In this document: positions 61,934 to 64,000 of the stretch, one piece after another
Numbering within the stretch: the first letter of the stretch is position 1
How the letters are laid out: every line of letters begins with the position of its first letter
Assembly: GCA_047601145.1 (NCBI GenBank)
Contig: JASGJW010000003.1
Span: 248,001 to 312,000 of the forward strand
Length of the DNA: 64,000 nucleotides
Direction of reading: 5' to 3'
Source: UBA7672 sp047601145
GTDB taxonomy: Bacteria > Pseudomonadota > Alphaproteobacteria > Caulobacterales > Hyphomonadaceae
Notes under the pieces: model-generated
Databases searched by the model: none
What the model was told of the DNA's origin: nothing
The model's input: the letters and a program-made list of their open reading frames with translations, nothing else
Translations under genes and position numbers: made by a program

Positions 61934-62403
61934 TACCCGCGCACATCCCGCGAGACCGCATCCAGCAGGCCGTTGATGAATTTCGGCTCGGCGCCTTCGA
62001 AGAAGGCGTGGGCGATGGAGACGTATTCGTCCAGAATGATCTGCGACGGCAGGCTGATCTCGGCGATCAGCTCGTAAATGCCCGCACGCAGGATCGCGCG
62101 CGAGGTCGCATCAAGCCGTTCGATCTTCCAGCCGCTCGCAAGGCGTTTCATGATCGCCGCGTCGATGGCTTCCTGCCGCTCGACCACGCCTTCCACAATC
62201 GCCTTGAAAATATCGGGATCAGCTTCCTCGACCGGATCGCCTTCGTCATTGAGACCAAGCCGGTCTTCCATGAAGTCCGCGATGACTGAACGCACGGACT
62301 GCTCGGTCTGCTCCATCTGGTAAAGCGCCTGCACGGCCGCGAGCCGCGCGCCCGCACGGCGCGCCGCCAGCAACTTGCGTTCAGCTTCGGCGGACGCCGC
62401 CAT
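61933..62403 (-). CDS. nusB: Transcription antitermination protein NusB
   Basis: A 156-residue helical protein with GARLAAVQALYQMEQTEQSVRSVIADFM, DIFKAIVEGVVERQEAIDAAIMKRL, and ILRAGIYELIAEISLPSQIILDEYVSIAHAF, all standard NusB blocks. It assembles with NusE/S10 on boxA for rRNA antitermination. Start/stop overlaps (TAATG) connect it to ribH upstream and thiL downstream. Confidence 0.95.
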   Translation of the reverse strand: MAASAEAERKLLAARRAGARLAAVQALYQMEQTEQSVRSVIADFMEDRLGLNDEGDPVEEADPDIFKAIVEGVVERQEAIDAAIMKRLASGWKIERLDATSRAILRAGIYELIAEISLPSQIILDEYVSIAHAFFEGAEPKFINGLLDAVSRDVRG

Positions 62404-62849
62404 TACTCTTCCTCGGAGAGCTTGTTAAAGCGGTAGGACAGGCCGACCATGCGCAGCACGGCCGCCACCACTTCTGCGCCCTTATTCTTCTGCTTGCGAT
62501 CGGCGCGCACGCGCGCCTGTGCCTCATTCTCGACGGTCAACACGCCGAAGCCAAGCGGCACGCCCGAGATCGACAGCTCCATCAGGCCGCGCGTCACCTC
62601 GTTGGTGATCAACTCGTAATGGCTCGTCTCGCCTCGTATCACGCAGCCCAACGCCACGAAGCCATCCCACTCACCCGTGCTGGCCGCCATGGAGATCGCC
62701 GCCGGGATCTCGAAGGCGCCCGGCACCTCGAGGAATTCGTAGGTCGCGCCGACCTTCTCGAGGCCTTCGGCCACGGAGGCTTCCAGCTCGGTCATGATGT
62801 TGGCGTAATAGCGCGATGTGACGATCAGGATGCGGGGAGCTTCAGCCAC
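62403..62849 (-). CDS. ribH: 6,7-dimethyl-8-ribityllumazine synthase
   Basis: A 148-residue enzyme condensing the butanone phosphate made by RibB with 5-amino-6-ribitylaminouracil. Landmarks: VTSRYYANIMTELEASVAEGLEKVG, FLEVPGAFEIPAAISMAAS, and ALGCVIRGETSHYELITNEVTRGLMELS with the catalytic His in GETSHYE. Its stop overlaps the nusB start by one base. It lies four bases downstream of ribBA. Confidence 0.95.
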   Translation of the reverse strand: MAEAPRILIVTSRYYANIMTELEASVAEGLEKVGATYEFLEVPGAFEIPAAISMAASTGEWDGFVALGCVIRGETSHYELITNEVTRGLMELSISGVPLGFGVLTVENEAQARVRADRKQKNKGAEVVAAVLRMVGLSYRFNKLSEEE

Positions 62850-62852
62850 GTT

Positions 62853-63995
62853 CTATTCTCCGTCGATGCGGCGCCAGCCCTCGACTGTCAGGCCATATCC
62901 GTCAAGGCCCGGCAGCACGTTTGGCCGCGTATTGGTCATCAGGACCATGCGCCGAACCCCCAGATCCTTCAGAATTTGCGCGCCAACGCCGTACTCGCGC
63001 AGCGGGTGAGCAGCATCCGCCGCCGCTTGCGTCTCGGCCTGCCCGCCCAGCGCCCGGGCGATCTCCTCGCCCATGCCCATGCGGACGAAAACCACGACGC
63101 CGGCCTCATCCGAGGCCGAAAGCTTCTCCATCGCCCGCTTCACCAGGCCTTCGCGCTGGCCCGCCTCGCCGAGGAAGTCCGACAGGAAGTCAACCCGGTG
63201 CACGCGCACCAGCGTCGGCTGGTCGCCCTGCACCCGGCCCTTCACCAACGCGACATGCTCTGCGCCATCCAGCGTGTTGCGGAACACGATGATGCGGAAC
63301 TTACCGCCCCAGGCGCTTTCGAAATCGCTCTCGATCCGCCGCTCGAGGAAACGATCGTGGCGGCGGCGCCAGGCGATCAGGTCAGCGATCGTGCCGATTT
63401 TCATCCCGTGCAGCTGTGCGAACGTCACCAGCTCCGGCAGGCGCGCCATCGAACCGTCGTCGTTCATGATCTCGCAGATCACAGCCGCCGGATAAAGACC
63501 GGCAAGACGCGAGATGTCGACGCTCGCCTCGGTGTGCCCAGCTCGCACCAGCACGCCGCCTTCCTTGGCGACCAGAGGGAAGACGTGACCCGGCGAAACG
63601 ATGTCGTCGGCGCTTTTGGTCGGGTCGATCGCCACGGCGATCGTATGCGCGCGGTCGTGCGCCGAAATGCCAGTGGTGACGCCTTCCTTGGCCTCGATCG
63701 AAACCGTGAAAGCCGTCTTCATGCTCTCGCGGTTTTCCCGCGCCATCATATCGAGTTCGAGCGTCCGCGCCCGGTCGCGCGTAACCGACAGGCAGATCAG
63801 CCCGCGGCCATGCTTCGCCATGAAGTTGACCTGCGCCGGCGTCGCGAACTGCGCCGGAATGATCAGGTCGCCCTCATTCTCGCGATCCTCTGCATCGACG
63901 AGGATATACATCCGCCCGTTGCGCGCCTCCTCCACGATCTCCTCGATGGGAGAGATCGCCGCCGAGAAATCGTACTTCTCGATGTGATCCTTCAT
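62853..63995 (-). CDS. ribBA: Bifunctional-type RibBA: active DHBP synthase with degenerate GTP cyclohydrolase II domain
   Basis: A 380-residue protein. The N-terminal half is 3,4-dihydroxy-2-butanone-4-phosphate synthase: ILVDAEDRENEGDLIIPAQFATPAQVNFMAKHGRGLICL, with acidic metal ligands, and ISAHDRAHTIAVAI, GHVFPLVAKEGGVLVRAGHTEASVDISRLAGLYPAAVICEIMNDDG. The C-terminal half aligns with GTP cyclohydrolase II (DLIAWRRRHDRFLERR, ending LPGLDGYGLTVEGW) but lacks the three zinc cysteines and the RCDCG motif; it reads RVHRVDFLSDFL there. So only the RibB half is expected to be active. First in ribBA-ribH-nusB-thiL. Confidence 0.9.
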   Translation of the reverse strand: MKDHIEKYDFSAAISPIEEIVEEARNGRMYILVDAEDRENEGDLIIPAQFATPAQVNFMAKHGRGLICLSVTRDRARTLELDMMARENRESMKTAFTVSIEAKEGVTTGISAHDRAHTIAVAIDPTKSADDIVSPGHVFPLVAKEGGVLVRAGHTEASVDISRLAGLYPAAVICEIMNDDGSMARLPELVTFAQLHGMKIGTIADLIAWRRRHDRFLERRIESDFESAWGGKFRIIVFRNTLDGAEHVALVKGRVQGDQPTLVRVHRVDFLSDFLGEAGQREGLVKRAMEKLSASDEAGVVVFVRMGMGEEIARALGGQAETQAAADAAHPLREYGVGAQILKDLGVRRMVLMTNTRPNVLPGLDGYGLTVEGWRRIDGE

Positions 63996-64000
63996 GACCG

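Overview
The window is a chromosomal segment from a high-GC alphaproteobacterium, most likely of the order Caulobacterales (Caulobacteraceae or Hyphomonadaceae). This is inferred from three things: an alphaproteobacterial SOS box (GTTC-N7-GTTC) in front of uvrA; the order bamE / ubiquinol-cytochrome c chaperone / plsX / fabH / ihfA / MerR-type gene followed by ribBA / ribH / nusB / thiL; and a hisS-hisZ-hisG operon. Genes are tightly packed with many 1- or 4-base stop/start overlaps, no stretch over 300 bases lacks a gene, and I see no insertion sequence, prophage or CRISPR array.

Layout. 1-5.7 kb (minus): hisS-hisZ-hisG, then a periplasmic redoxin and a DsbD/ScsB-type transmembrane thiol reductase. 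5.7-10.3 kb: a SapC-family protein and two secreted lipoproteins (a DUF885 peptidase and a von Willebrand A protein with a TonB-receptor-like VTGSRI motif). 10.4-15.9 kb: small hypotheticals, a glycine-zipper protein, an ArsR/SRPBCC pair, a SET-domain protein and a membrane protein. 16-19 kb: SOS-controlled uvrA. 19-25.9 kb: glyoxalase-fold and membrane proteins, two paralogous secreted proteins (one frameshifted), trmFO and DUF1353/DUF6498 genes. 26-33.4 kb: a squalene-synthase-like protein, sodB, an EAL protein, a TauD-like dioxygenase, a PimC/PimD-type acyl-CoA dehydrogenase pair, DUF2306, DUF1289 and an aspartic protease. 33.4-36.9 kb: dusA, a PadR-DUF2218 operon, and a divergent HxlR regulator / FMN reductase pair. 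36.9-40.2 kb: the EF-P lysylation locus (epmA, an unknown lipoprotein, epmB, divergent efp). 40.2-42.1 kb: an ArsR-led five-gene operon with an SRPBCC protein and two DUF1801 proteins. 42.2-45 kb: a YceI lipoprotein and a CPA2 antiporter. 45-47.6 kb: a TonB-dependent receptor behind a ModE-like regulator and a perfect ModE-type operator. 47.7-49.7 kb: aminotransferase plus omega-amidase. 49.9-53.1 kb: an exopolysaccharide set (polymerase/ligase, GT2, GH16). 53.3-55.6 kb: a PQQ dehydrogenase. 55.7-55.9 kb: tRNA-Pro(GGG) and tRNA-Val(UAC). 56-64 kb: the fatty acid/phospholipid/IHF cluster, bamE, and the riboflavin/nusB/thiL operon.

The most interesting locus is the ModE-like regulator, 24-bp palindromic operator and TonB-dependent receptor. 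Together they suggest active outer-membrane uptake of molybdate, tungstate or a metallophore complex under a ModE that lacks the molybdate-binding domain. Second are the unknown lipoprotein placed inside the EF-P modification operon and the ArsR/SRPBCC/DUF1801 operon. All functional calls come from reading the sequence and recognising motifs; no database search was run.
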